64,000 bases of DNA from Neurospora intermedia (Eukaryota; Ascomycota; Sordariomycetes; Sordariales; Sordariaceae), in assembly GCA_037102815.1 (NCBI GenBank), contig BTPP01000003.1:1860001-1924000 (forward strand), written 5' to 3'. Each line of letters begins with the position of its first letter. Within the stretch, counting starts at the first letter, position 1. The notes beneath the pieces are model-generated. The model was not told where the DNA came from, made no database searches, and saw only the letters and a list, made by a program, of their open reading frames with translations. A program made the position numbers and the translations under genes. Of this stretch, positions 35,269 through 46,191 are shown piece by piece.

Positions 35269-37161
35269 CTCTATTTCAGACTCAAACTGTCTTTCTGTGA
35301 TTCTTTTCCCCCTCTTTTCTGTAGCTCATCTCAAACGCCATCTTTGAATACCTAGCCATGTACTTGTATGTACGCCTGCCTCTTGCTTCCTTCCTCCCCA
35401 CCCCTCTTCTAGTAGTTGACCCTAATCTAGTCTGGTAATGAAAATCAAGCAAGGAGGCATTCGTTTTATGGAAAGCAAGAAGAGAAAGAACAAGATACAA
35501 ATAAAGGGCAGTCACATACATTTTGATGTCTTAGCGACTCAACTACTAGTCTGGCTTTGACCAACTTGTCGATGGGAGAGCTGACAGAATCCCCAAATTT
35601 TCCAGTATGTATGGTAGTATGTGATTATTGGAGGTAATGTAAATGCTTATCAACAATGGAATGGTTTGTTTTTATGTACCGTAGGACTGCCCATGCGGTT
35701 GTAGGTGGCGGTGGCAGTGGTAGTGGTGGGCAAGAGTGAATTAAATCAATGTATCAACTGATCAGCACTCCAGGTTTGGTGTATATAAGCGTAGTGAAAA
35801 GTATGAAGCCTGTAGTATGCCATCCTTTCATCCACACCGATTATGCGTACCATCTAATGCTGATTTACTAATTAGCTAAGGACTCAAAGTATATTGGACG
35901 AAATTCAATCCCAGATTGACCCAACTCTTACAAGGACAAAATAAATGTATAGGTGCGGTTCAGAAAGGTGTCACAGTATTTAATATGACATTGCATTTTA
36001 GAAGGAGTATACTCAAGACAACATCAAGCTTTGATCATAGGACGAAACGAACCATGAGACATAACAATAACCAAGGAAGTTGCTCTAGAATCTCGAGTTG
36101 ATATACGAACTAGTATTGGACAATAGAGCTAGATGTTTATACCCTGACAATACGTGAATACATTTCCCTCCTCACATGTTACCCTGAACAGACCACACAA
36201 CATTGGATATCGATGTACAGATACACACAGAGGGGGGAAAAGAAAAAGAATAAAAAATTAGACATGGACATAAGGAATCACAACGAATGTGTATCAAAAT
36301 GATGAGTCCCACACCGACAACAGTAGGAGACATGATAAACACATAAGAAAAGAACATAACCTCGAGTATTACAAAGGAGACCAGTATGATTGTGTGTGCG
36401 CATCCATTGCACCGCACCACATTGTCCGTGTGTATCGATTTCCCCAACAGCGATAACAGCATGAGATTGTGTGCTTGCGCATGTGACAAGGCACAAGATG
36501 AATGAACACGATTTTCCGCGCATCAACATGATTGTATGATAAACTTAACACCCCTTTTCGGTGTCTGGAACAGAGAGAGAAGACATGTTGGTATATAGGT
36601 ATGTAGGTATGTACACCCAGCCAGCGAGTCAAGGGGTGGAACATTTATCGTTGTCAAGTGTGCGTGTGTAAGTATGTGGGTGTTCTTTCCCCGGACTCTG
36701 ATCTGCACATTTCCCGTTGTTGCGTTGGGGAGGCAAGGACAAGACGATCAGTCGTGACGATCATCTGCAACGCGGGGGATAGACAGGTCGTATGTAGATC
36801 CCAGGGTTGACTCGCTAAATGACAGATCGACCGGAGCTGAATGTGAATATATCTTGTACACACACACACCGCACACAAGTGGTGAGGAACAATGACAAGT
36901 GAAGTGACAACGGTGATACAGGGAACGTATTATATAAATATATATAATTGGAGAAGGGGCCCAAGAAAACCGATGAGTTGACTTCGACGTGCATGGTTTG
37001 AAAAAAGTATCCATTTATTTACCTCTCTCCCGCCCTCCTATTCCTCCAAAATCAAGACACAAATCCTGAAAGAGCAGAATAGGAGAATGAGAAAGAACAT
37101 CCTCTATATCCAACCGTATCCAACAGCTTCATTTACGCAATCCTGATATCTTCTTCACGCT

Positions 37162-39091
37162 TTAGAGGGTGACACCGAAAATCTCACCGCAGCCCCAGTG
37201 CTGCTCGCAGTTGCAAGAACCAGGCTGCTTCCAGTGGTCATCGCTGAAGGAGAAGAAGACAACCTTCTTACCCATCTCCTGCTTGATGGCGGCAAGAGCG
37301 GTCTTCTGCTGCTCGCGACCGGGGCAGGCCTTGCCAATGCACTCACCGGCGGTGGGCCAACCAGTCTCCATGACGAAACCAGGCTTGTTGCAGACCTTCT
37401 CAACAATCGCGAGCTGGCCAGCGACGAAAGTACCGGCCTGCTCGGGGGCAGTGTTGGCGTCGAAGTAGGCGTGAGAGTTGCAAGCAACGACATCGATGAC
37501 GTTGCAGATGTCGGTCATGTCCATGGACTGCCAAGCAGAGACGACATCAGTGGTGGTGTAAGGACCAGAGTAACCGGCGCTGCCGAGCTCAGACTTGACG
37601 CGGGTGATAAGGTCCCTGAGCTGGCCAACGGTGCAGAAGCCGTTGAAGAGAGCCTCGTTACCAACAACAACAAGGTCAACCATGTCGAAGCGGCCCCAGG
37701 ACTTGATGGCGGCGATCTGCTCAGAGACGTTGGGGGAGCCGTTTTCGCAGCCGGCAGTGCCGATGAAGACGCCGAGAATGAGACGGAGACCAGTGGCCTC
37801 AGCAGCGGCACCGACGCTGGGGAGAGTGTCGCAGTCAGTAGAGTAGACACGGAGGGTGGTGAAGCCAGCGTTAGCGATGGCCTTGATGTCGGTCATGACG
37901 TCGGCAGCGCTCTTGCACTGGCCGTCCTGGGTGAAGGGAGTGTAGGTCATGGCCCACTTGTCACCCTTACCGCCGAGGTTGCCGGTGGGCGCGGTGGGCT
38001 GGGGAACCGCAGAAGAAGTGCTCGAGGAGGGAACCGCAGAGACGACAGGGACAGCGGAAGAGGTGCTCGAGGGCTCCTGGGGAGCCTCAGAGACGACAGG
38101 GGGTGCGATGGAGACAACGGGAGGAGCCACGGAAACAACGGGAGGAGCCACGGAGGTAGTGGGCACGACGGGAGCCTGGGTCGAGGTAACGGGAGGCTCA
38201 ACGGCGGTGAAGGGGCAGTAGACGACAACGTCGGTCTCGGTGATCGTGGTGACGACGGCGGGAGCAGAGTAGGTGCCGGGGTTGTAGGTCTCGACAACAG
38301 GGACCCTGACAGTAACGGGCTCGCTGTCGGTGACAGTGGTGGTAATGGGAGCAATGGTGTAGGTACCAGCGCTGGGGCAGACGTAGGTGGTCAGCTCAAC
38401 GACGCTGGTAACAACACCATTCTCGGCAGTCTTGGTGGTGGCAACCGGGCAGACAACGGTGGTGGCAGTCTCGACGACGGTGGTAACACCACCAAGAGTG
38501 TGGGTACCGCTAGGAACAACGGTGGAAGAGGCACCGCAGACGGTCTTGGTTTCGGTCAGAACCACAGTGGTGGCCGGGAAGGTGTAGGTGCCCGGAGTAG
38601 GGCAGGTCTGCTGGATCGGGGTGGGGACGGTGACGGGACCCTGGGAGGTGGTGGTGGGGACCACAACAACCTCGGTAGTGCTAGGGACCGCAATCGAGGA
38701 GGTGCTAGGGATCGCAATCGAGGAGGTGCTGGGGACCACAATCGAGGAGGAGTTGGCGAAGACCAGCGAGGAGGAGAGGGTGGGCAAGGCCTCGCTGGTG
38801 GTGATGGCCGAGGAGGTGGCAGGCACGGCCGTGGAGGGAGGAGCGGGAGGAGTATAGACTGTGCGACATGTTAGTTTTTCTGAGCTAAGAGACAGCTTCC
38901 AAGGTCAACATACGGCCGGCAGGACCAGTGATGGTGGTCCAGATGGTGGTGCAGCCGGGGACACAGATCTCGGTGTCGTTGTGAACCCTCTTCTCGAACA
39001 AGGGCTGGTGGAGGTGACGGTGGTGAAGTCTGTTGGCGCTCGCGCCGCCGGCGAGGATGGCCGCGCTGGCCGCAACAAGTATTCCCTTCAT
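37162..39091 (-). CDS. Secreted GH17 beta-1,3-glucanase with Ser/Thr-rich repeats
   Basis: Predicted cell-wall beta-1,3-glucan hydrolase or transglucosidase. Exons 38914-39091 and 37162-38858, with a 55-bp intron (GTATGT...CAG), give 624 aa. The start MKGILVAASAAILAGGASA is a signal peptide. Residues ~35-350 are Val/Thr/Ser/Pro-rich and repeat a Cys-containing unit (CP..GTYT....TTVTET style), a likely heavily O-mannosylated stalk. The catalytic GH17 domain spans ~353-624. The proton donor is E461 in VVGNEALFNG and the nucleophile E557 in VMETGWPTAG. Several cysteines follow near the C-terminus (CNCEQHWGCGE). The form resembles yeast Scw4/Scw10 and Candida Mp65. There is no C-terminal hydrophobic GPI signal. 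The strand opposite carries a 558-codon open frame, a by-product of the GC-rich third positions. Confidence 0.93.
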
Positions 39092-42000
39092 ATTGACCCT
39101 GGTCTTCTTTGCTTTGCTCCTTGTGATTTTTTGGGGTTGTTGTTGTCGGTGGTAATTAGGTGATTCGCTGAAGGGTAATTCGTGCGATTGGCGTCTGATT
39201 AACGAATGCCCGCTAAAAGAGTGAAGCGGTGGTGTGGTGAAGAAAGAAAGAGTGTAAGATCGAAAGCGCAAAAGAGGCTATCGATGTTGAATATCAACAC
39301 GCACGATGGGCAGGTGAAGGAAGGGAAAGGGGAAGCAAAAGAAAAGATCGGGCCAGACGGGAGAGATGGCAGTAATATTAGTACTCATTGCAGGACCGGG
39401 GAGGGTGGCAGTCGGTGGCAGCCACTTTTACTTGGTTCGTAGGTTCTGACTGGGCGCCATTCGTTCGTCCGTCACGGTCGCCATGGGACCCCTGAGCGCC
39501 ATCCAGAGAGAGAGTTTGGTTCCTGGTGCGGCCCACAACTTGCACAAGGGCACATGAAGACCCATCCTCCCATCCCGAGCACTCGACTGCGACGACTTGG
39601 CTGGCGTCCGCGAATAATCGAGCACGGCATCTGTTCGGCGGCCAGTCGGCCACAAGCTCGATCCATCCTCCTCGCCCACCCCGTCCACCCCGTCCACTCC
39701 GTCCTCCCCGTCCTCCTCGTTTTCTTTCCGGTCCCTGGCCATGGCGGAGACGACCTTACCCTTCTCGGTCCCCCAATCATCCCTGTCGTCAGCCTGTCCG
39801 GCGAGTGGACGGTGAGCCCGCGCTTGGCGAGTGGTGGATGCGACTCTGACCCTTGGATGTGGACCTTCATTAGAGAACGAGAGCTGAGCCCGTCAGGCCG
39901 GCAACACCTAGTCCCTGGACACCGTCTTTTTCTTCATGATCCCTCAGAGTTGCTTCCATCTTGCGGTTCTGTGCATGAAAAGGGTCTCGTGTTGAGATAC
40001 GACCGGGTGAGGGGATGTGCGGGCGACTAAAAAGCCAATTCGGCGGCAGGCCAATCACATTCATGGACCCGGCGATATAGACGAACACATTGTACATACA
40101 ATACCAGAGAACCTGGAAGTACACTAGACGACCCTATGTGGAGCTGATAGGCCGCATCATGGGCAAACACGATAGTTGTACCTGGTGTCTCGTATCTGAA
40201 GGTGAAATCCGGGTGCGTGCAATCACAAGCGCCGTCTTCTTGAACCAATTTGGCTTTATTGATTTGGCGATGATCGGATAACGGGGATAGAGGGACGTCG
40301 AGTACATGCAACACAGGCCAAATATGAGCATGGCATCCTGCGAAATAACTGGGTGGATTGGCCGCGAGGGTCTGGAGCCAAGGTGTGTAGTGGTGGCGTT
40401 GGCAGATTGGCGAAGAGCCTTCGAGCGAGGGGGGCTTTTCTGAGAAGGTGTGGGAAAGAGTGAGGGAGACGATGGAAGAGTCGAGTGGAGGTCACGGTTG
40501 CAGTGAGTGAGTGCAATGACAAAGAAAGGAGCCAGGAACACTCCATGCCAGCAGCGGACTGGAGGCACAGATTAAGCAGGTACGCCATACCTAGGTGTAC
40601 ATTACACACAGACATGCGGGAAGGTAAGAGGTACGCGAGGTCCAACGCTACTTCCGCTGTGGCTTTTGGGTTCCACCAGGCACACTCCCCCTGTCAATTG
40701 CAGTGACATTAGGTTGTGACTAGGTAGCAGTGTACCTTCTCTTGGTTAGGTTGCTGTACACTACAAGCCGGTCCAGCACTCAGTCGCAAGTCGGAATAGG
40801 GGATCAAGGGATTCGCTGACCCGGCTGTTCGATGTGAGCCAGGAAGAGACGCGCCTTGGGAAATCAAATAAGCGATATTAGCAACGTTGCCCGGCGTGGC
40901 CAGTTGAAACAGCCACAGCTAGGTTAACACGCCCTGTTCCCGATCCTGGCTGCATTGAGATCTAGAAGAAGCAAAAGGGCACAGGCACTTTGTCTGCAGC
41001 AAGGGCCAACCTACCGTGTGTATGAACAAACCATCTCAAGCTTGTCACGCAAACTGACAAGTGATAACAAGACCAAGGAAATCTCGAGTGGTATGAGGGG
41101 AGGGGGGTGTTCCCCCAAACAGGAGCCTCCCGCTTGACATCTCACATAGGCCAATTATCCGCTGATTTCCCTGTGGCGGACAGCCTAATATTGTTACTGA
41201 CGAATACAGTGCAAGACTGCGTGCACTCTACCTAGTGTAGCCCCATCCTCATACGATGCAATCCGGGGACATTGCGACATGGAAGCCTTGTGAAACCAGG
41301 GAGCCAAAGCCAGAGATATCAAAAACCGAGGGAAAGTGGTCCCTGGGCAATGCGGGTCCTTCGGCGGATCTCTCGAGCTCTCCAAAACAGCGGGTGGATT
41401 CGTAGGTACCTGCATAAGAGCTGCGTGACTCCACTTGCGGGCATTCTGGGGTGATGCCATTGGTCAGCGGGCACCTGCTCTGATTGCATCTTTGGAGACA
41501 GGCCGACAGCAGGAGTTTGGATTCTTCAACACGACGTCGTTCAACAACTTCGGGAATAGCAAGTTCGATGAATTGCTGTGTCCGAAATTCTCTCGAGAAG
41601 TGTCATGCAATGCGAACTGTACGAGCGTTTTCAGGGCCCGGAGCCTCTTATCTTGACCTGTTCGTTTTTCTCCCTCTGGACCTTCCCCGGTATTTCTCAT
41701 TTCGCAACCACCAACTCAGATGTCTGGGCATCTCCAGAGCCGAGGCTGACCCCATGAAACCAAGCGACGAGTGAGTCTGGAGATGGATTATCGGCTATCA
41801 AGCCAAGGACTACCAAGAAAGTCGAGACTTCTCTGGAAGATTTGGGGTAAACGGGTACCTCTCCAACCTCCAAGAGCCGTTTAGTTAGCATGTTCTATTT
41901 TGGTGTCCATCCATGCCGTATGATGTGAAGTTTCGGTGTGTTGTGCTTGACCTTGATGTCTCGGGAAGCGGGTTGGCGACTGGATGATCGTCATCCGACT

Positions 42001-42223
42001 GAAACAGCAAAGGGTTAGGGTTCTATGTGTATCCATCTTTAATGGGCCAAAAGAAAAGTCATCATCTGAGTTCGCGTGCAACCCGCAGGGCCACACACGG
42101 CCCATTGGCGCGCTGGAACGCCACACCCGCGTTAAGAGATTTTGAAACCGAACGTCGACGATCAAGTCAACGATTCGAGATCCGCAGGCTCAAAGCCGTC
42201 GACAAATCCATTGGGCTGCAAGT
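39092..42223. other. Intergenic between divergent genes
   Basis: 3.1 kb between GH17 (-) and cyt-4 (+). Overlapping frames at 39470-40030 and 40130-40650 lie on both strands with no family text, as expected for GC-rich leader DNA. Presumed promoters and leaders only. Confidence 0.55.
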
Positions 42224-45200
42224 ATGATGCGCCCATCCAGCCGCCAGCCATATGTATGCTGGCAATGTCTCTCCCGCAAAGAGTCCGGGCAGCACATTGC
42301 CCTCAATACCCGTAAAGCCCGAGTCGCATCGTTGTCGTCACTAGCATCGTGGCCGATATCGTCAGCATCGATAGCACCACGGCCGACCCGACAATGGGAC
42401 CGCACCCTTCGCCTCTTCCGCGAAAGGCGGCAAGGTCTGTCCACCTCCTCGTCACTACTCGGCAGGAAGATACCAGAGATATCCAATGAGGCTCTGGAGG
42501 ACTTCGCCTTGCCGTTGGCACCGGACTTGCAGTATCTTCAAGACAGTCAACCAACGACAACAAAAAGATCTGCACAGCTATCCATTCGACAACGGTTGAA
42601 GCAGTGGGAAGCTGAGAATCCAGAACCCTTTCACTCTATCCCCTCGGATTTCGCACTTCCGGACCGGCCTATCAACGCATTTACATCAAAGCGATCCGAG
42701 CACATGCTCGAGATAGAGAATATTGACAATGACAATGCCACTGCTCAGGTCCATGATCAAGATCTGATCGACACTCAGGTCACCCCTCGAGTCCAAGCCG
42801 GTGATCTGGTGGAACTCAAGTCCGAGGACTGGAATATTGGCGTTCTTGCCGTTTGCTTGGGAAGCTTCAATGGCATCGATCATTTCTACGCAGTCACCGG
42901 CAAGTGGTTCGCCAGCAGCAACTTCAAATCCGGTTTTATCGTCAAGAACTTCATCACCAACTCTGCCGATCTGCAGCCAGTCATCGGTGCATTGCCTTCG
43001 ACCGTGGGTGACATGTCCATCTTGGTCGAGCTCCAAAAACTCCGTGCAGGCCCGACCCGCGAGCACGGCGCCGGCTTGATCACCAAAATGCTCGACTTCC
43101 AAAACACCTCCCGACAGATCTACCAAAACAACCTTGAACGGCTGAGCAACCCGCATCGGCATCTTCCTGAGGAAGAGCAGTTGATGACGCTGGGTGAGAT
43201 TGCCGAGTTCCTTCTCCCTCCTAAGCTCAAGCAGTCATCCACCGGTTTCCCCCCATCCGCTTTATACGCAGTCTACAACAACATCCGCACATTCTTCGAT
43301 GATTTCTTCCACCCACTCGGCCAGGGGACTGCCGGCCCAAGCTCCATCATCTTTCACGTTGCCGCTAGGTCCGATATCGAGAACGTTGCTCGAGTTGAGA
43401 GAATGGTGCGCGACCACTACAGCCCCGAACTCCTGGATCGCAAGTCACGCAGGGAACATGACCGGCTGGAACCGGTCTTGAGGCAGGCTCGATTGGCTAT
43501 CGACCACAGCCGGAAAATGCGCGAGTGGTCGAGCCACGGAATGCTTGGTCCCACCACCAGAGTCCTACCAGCCTCGACTTACTCCTGGTCTCAGGATGCT
43601 TTGACTGTTATCGGGGTTATTCACATGTGGGCGGCCTCGGATGTGTTTCCGCGCAGCTCAAAGTACCAGTGGATTGGTGCGGCCGTCTTGCGTGCCCTTG
43701 GGAGATACCAAGATGCCGACGTGCTTGACGCTACAGTGGGCTGGACCTTCCTGCAAGAAATCGGCTGGCTCATGCCCTGGGAAATCCATGCCCGTCATAG
43801 CCTGCGTCTTCCAGGCCTTCAGGTTAACCGGGCGGGCGGTTTACTCCCGAGCCCTGAGGAGCAACAGCCAGCTGAGCTTGCCGAAGACGTACTTGCCCCC
43901 CTCCGCCAGGATTTCTCCACCTCAACTGTGTACTGCATCGACGCTCCGAATGCTAAAGAGATCGATGATGGTGTCTCGCTGGAGAAAACAGACAAAGAGG
44001 GCGAGTACTGGATCCATGTACACATTGCCGACCCGACGTCAAGAATTAGACCGGACAGCTCGCTAGCCAAGCGGGCAGCTCTCATGACCCAAACCAGTTA
44101 CCTCCCAGGGCATGTGGACAAGATGATTTCAGATGAAGCAGTTGTCGCCGAGTTCTCTTTGGCTCCTGGTCGGCCTTCTCTTACCTTTAGTGCAAGGCTC
44201 AACGAGGAAGGCACCCTTCTTGACCATAAGGTCACCCCAGGAAGGATAGGAGATGTCGTCTATATCACCCCACAGGATGTGGCGACTGCGGTTGGGCCCG
44301 TGGATGCAGGCATTCCCAAGGTATCGACTCCCGATGTCGTTCTGGAAGTTGGCACCCCTCCGTCTGCCGAGGACGAGGCGCCGACAAGGAAGATGACCAA
44401 ACCCGATGAGTTGTCAGAACAGAATGTCAAGGACCTCGAGATCCTCTCGAGGCTCGCCGCTGCCATTCACAAGGTTCGCATCCAAAAGGGAAGCGTGCCG
44501 ATTTTCCTCCCTTCGCCCAGCGCTGATTTCTCGCTGGTGAATGCTCGGATCGAGCACACGCCAAGCGGCTTCCTCGCGTGCACAAACGACCCGTACATAT
44601 CCGTCAAATACTCCGTCAGTGGCGGCCTCCACCCCATCGTGGACGATCTCATGGGTACAGCCAACCAGATTGCCGCTTTGTGGTGCTACGAGCGTGGCAT
44701 CCCCATCCCCTTCCGGACCAACATTCTCGCCGCCCAGAACGAGGCAGCCCTCCGCGCCTACACCCAGGACGTCATCTACCCGCAGCTGATAGCCGGCAAG
44801 CAGCCTTCGCTCGAGGAGATGCGCACGCTTCGCAACCTGCTGGGCGGCCACGACATTGCCGCCACGCCCACCTTCATCTACACTATGGGCGTAGACATCT
44901 ACACCAAAGCCACCTCCCCGCTTCGCCGCTACTCGGACCTACTCGTCCACTGGCAGATCCAGGCCGCTCTGCTCGAGGAGCACAAGCGTCGTGCACAGGG
45001 TAGCCAGTCGCTCGTCATCCGCAAATTTGACAAGTACCACCTCAAGCCACCCATGGACGACAAGCAAGCCGCCCGCCTAGGTCTCCCCTTCACCGCCTCC
45101 CACCTCGAAAACAAGGTATTCCCACACCTGCGAGTGCGCGAGCGCCACGCCAAGACGCTGGCCAATATCGACGGCCGCAACGAGCTGATTCTGCAAGCAC

Positions 45201-45577
45201 TCGTGCGCGCGTGGCGATTCGGCGAGGGTAAGGAGGGTCAGGTGCCCGAGAAGTTTACGTACACAGTTGTCAACGTGCAGAACACGTGCGTGCGTGGCCG
45301 GATCGATTATTTTGATCTGTGGGCTGAGATTGATCTGGATAATCTCGCTGGGTTTAGCTTGCTAAACAATATGAGGGTGGGAGATGTGTTGACCGTCAAA
45401 TTGGCGGATGTGAATGTGCACATGAGGAAGATTGTGGTGAAGCCGGTGGAGTTTGTGCAGCGAGGACCGGAGAGGGGGAGGTTGTTTGCTGAGGAGCAGG
45501 AGGGGGAAGGTGAGATGGAGAATGGAGGAGAGTATATTGATGTTGAGCATGAGGTGTTGCAGCCGGAGGGGAGGTGA
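42224..45577 (+). CDS. cyt-4: Mitochondrial RNase II-like (RNB) protein CYT-4
   Basis: Single exon, 1117 aa, the length I recall for N. crassa CYT-4. That protein is needed for mitochondrial RNA processing and turnover and group I intron splicing, and is related to the yeast mitochondrial degradosome exoribonuclease Dss1. The N-terminus (MMRPSSRQPYVCWQCLSRK then Arg/Ser-rich) looks like a mitochondrial presequence. The RNB domain begins near 565: CIDAPNAKEIDDGVSLE places D573, E579, D581 and D582 at the four metal-ligand positions, Glu replacing the second Asp of E. coli RNase II. HVHIADPTSRIRPDS, SLTFSAR, TSPLRRYSDLLVHWQ (~905-920) and a C-terminal S1/OB-like segment (~1035-1090) complete the order. 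Two adjacent ATGs at 42224 and 42227 make the start slightly ambiguous. Confidence 0.95.
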   Translation: MMRPSSRQPYVCWQCLSRKESGQHIALNTRKARVASLSSLASWPISSASIAPRPTRQWDRTLRLFRERRQGLSTSSSLLGRKIPEISNEALEDFALPLAPDLQYLQDSQPTTTKRSAQLSIRQRLKQWEAENPEPFHSIPSDFALPDRPINAFTSKRSEHMLEIENIDNDNATAQVHDQDLIDTQVTPRVQAGDLVELKSEDWNIGVLAVCLGSFNGIDHFYAVTGKWFASSNFKSGFIVKNFITNSADLQPVIGALPSTVGDMSILVELQKLRAGPTREHGAGLITKMLDFQNTSRQIYQNNLERLSNPHRHLPEEEQLMTLGEIAEFLLPPKLKQSSTGFPPSALYAVYNNIRTFFDDFFHPLGQGTAGPSSIIFHVAARSDIENVARVERMVRDHYSPELLDRKSRREHDRLEPVLRQARLAIDHSRKMREWSSHGMLGPTTRVLPASTYSWSQDALTVIGVIHMWAASDVFPRSSKYQWIGAAVLRALGRYQDADVLDATVGWTFLQEIGWLMPWEIHARHSLRLPGLQVNRAGGLLPSPEEQQPAELAEDVLAPLRQDFSTSTVYCIDAPNAKEIDDGVSLEKTDKEGEYWIHVHIADPTSRIRPDSSLAKRAALMTQTSYLPGHVDKMISDEAVVAEFSLAPGRPSLTFSARLNEEGTLLDHKVTPGRIGDVVYITPQDVATAVGPVDAGIPKVSTPDVVLEVGTPPSAEDEAPTRKMTKPDELSEQNVKDLEILSRLAAAIHKVRIQKGSVPIFLPSPSADFSLVNARIEHTPSGFLACTNDPYISVKYSVSGGLHPIVDDLMGTANQIAALWCYERGIPIPFRTNILAAQNEAALRAYTQDVIYPQLIAGKQPSLEEMRTLRNLLGGHDIAATPTFIYTMGVDIYTKATSPLRRYSDLLVHWQIQAALLEEHKRRAQGSQSLVIRKFDKYHLKPPMDDKQAARLGLPFTASHLENKVFPHLRVRERHAKTLANIDGRNELILQALVRAWRFGEGKEGQVPEKFTYTVVNVQNTCVRGRIDYFDLWAEIDLDNLAGFSLLNNMRVGDVLTVKLADVNVHMRKIVVKPVEFVQRGPERGRLFAEEQEGEGEMENGGEYIDVEHEVLQPEGR

Positions 45578-46191
45578 AGAAACCTCACTCGGCTCTGTAA
45601 ACATGGTGCTAGGGACTCCAAACAACACTGTAACAATACTACTAGAGATGGCGTCTGGTTGAGTCAAATTCTAGCTTGATGTACTATCTGTTCCTTGTAG
45701 GCCGTATAACGCTCGTTATATCGATCTTTACGGCACCAATTAGATGTATGCTTATACAATCCTAGCACATAATCCCACAATACACCACAACACGCAGGTA
45801 TCAGAGAGGTACAAATAGGCTTGTTTTCTCGTATTTCATTCTTTCCTGCCTGTTTTCCTGCTTGCCTTAATTCCAGCGCTCCATTACCTAATAATACGCC
45901 TCTTCAGTTTCTTTCTCTTCGACTTGTAAGGTCGCCCGTAATAGGCCTATCATCTCTCCTCGACATACCTTGATGATAGTGGGAAAATAGAAAGGAGAAA
46001 AAAAGCAAAGCCAGATTGGTGAAGCAAAAGGAGGGTATCGTTCAAGCAAAAACGCCCCAAGCAACAAACTTTTGTTGCCTCAGAAAAAGAAGAGAAAGGA
46101 AGAAAGAGAAAAAGCAGTAGCAAAGTGAAAACGAAAGAAAATACAACAGTATGACACCTGTCATACCTGGTAGTTGCCGGGCCAACCGCTC
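45578..46191. other. Intergenic between convergent genes
   Basis: Short 3' region shared by cyt-4 (+) and the 46192-48453 gene (-). The strand carries a purine-rich run near 45970-46150. No gene. Confidence 0.6.

Larger units (their letters stand above)
33485..37161. other. Intergenic between convergent genes
   Basis: 3.7 kb between the WD40 gene (+) and the GH17 gene (-). It holds T19 at 34270-34288, a TTC/CTT-rich pyrimidine run at about 35231-35268, and moderately AT-rich DNA in 34400-36900. No open frame with family features. Long 3' UTRs are likely. Confidence 0.55.

Noticed and set aside
37198-38874. 558-codon open frame on the plus strand
   Set aside because: It lies exactly antisense to the GH17 gene and results from its GC-rich third positions and Val/Thr/Ser repeats. 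Its Gly/Asp/Arg-rich composition has no family features.
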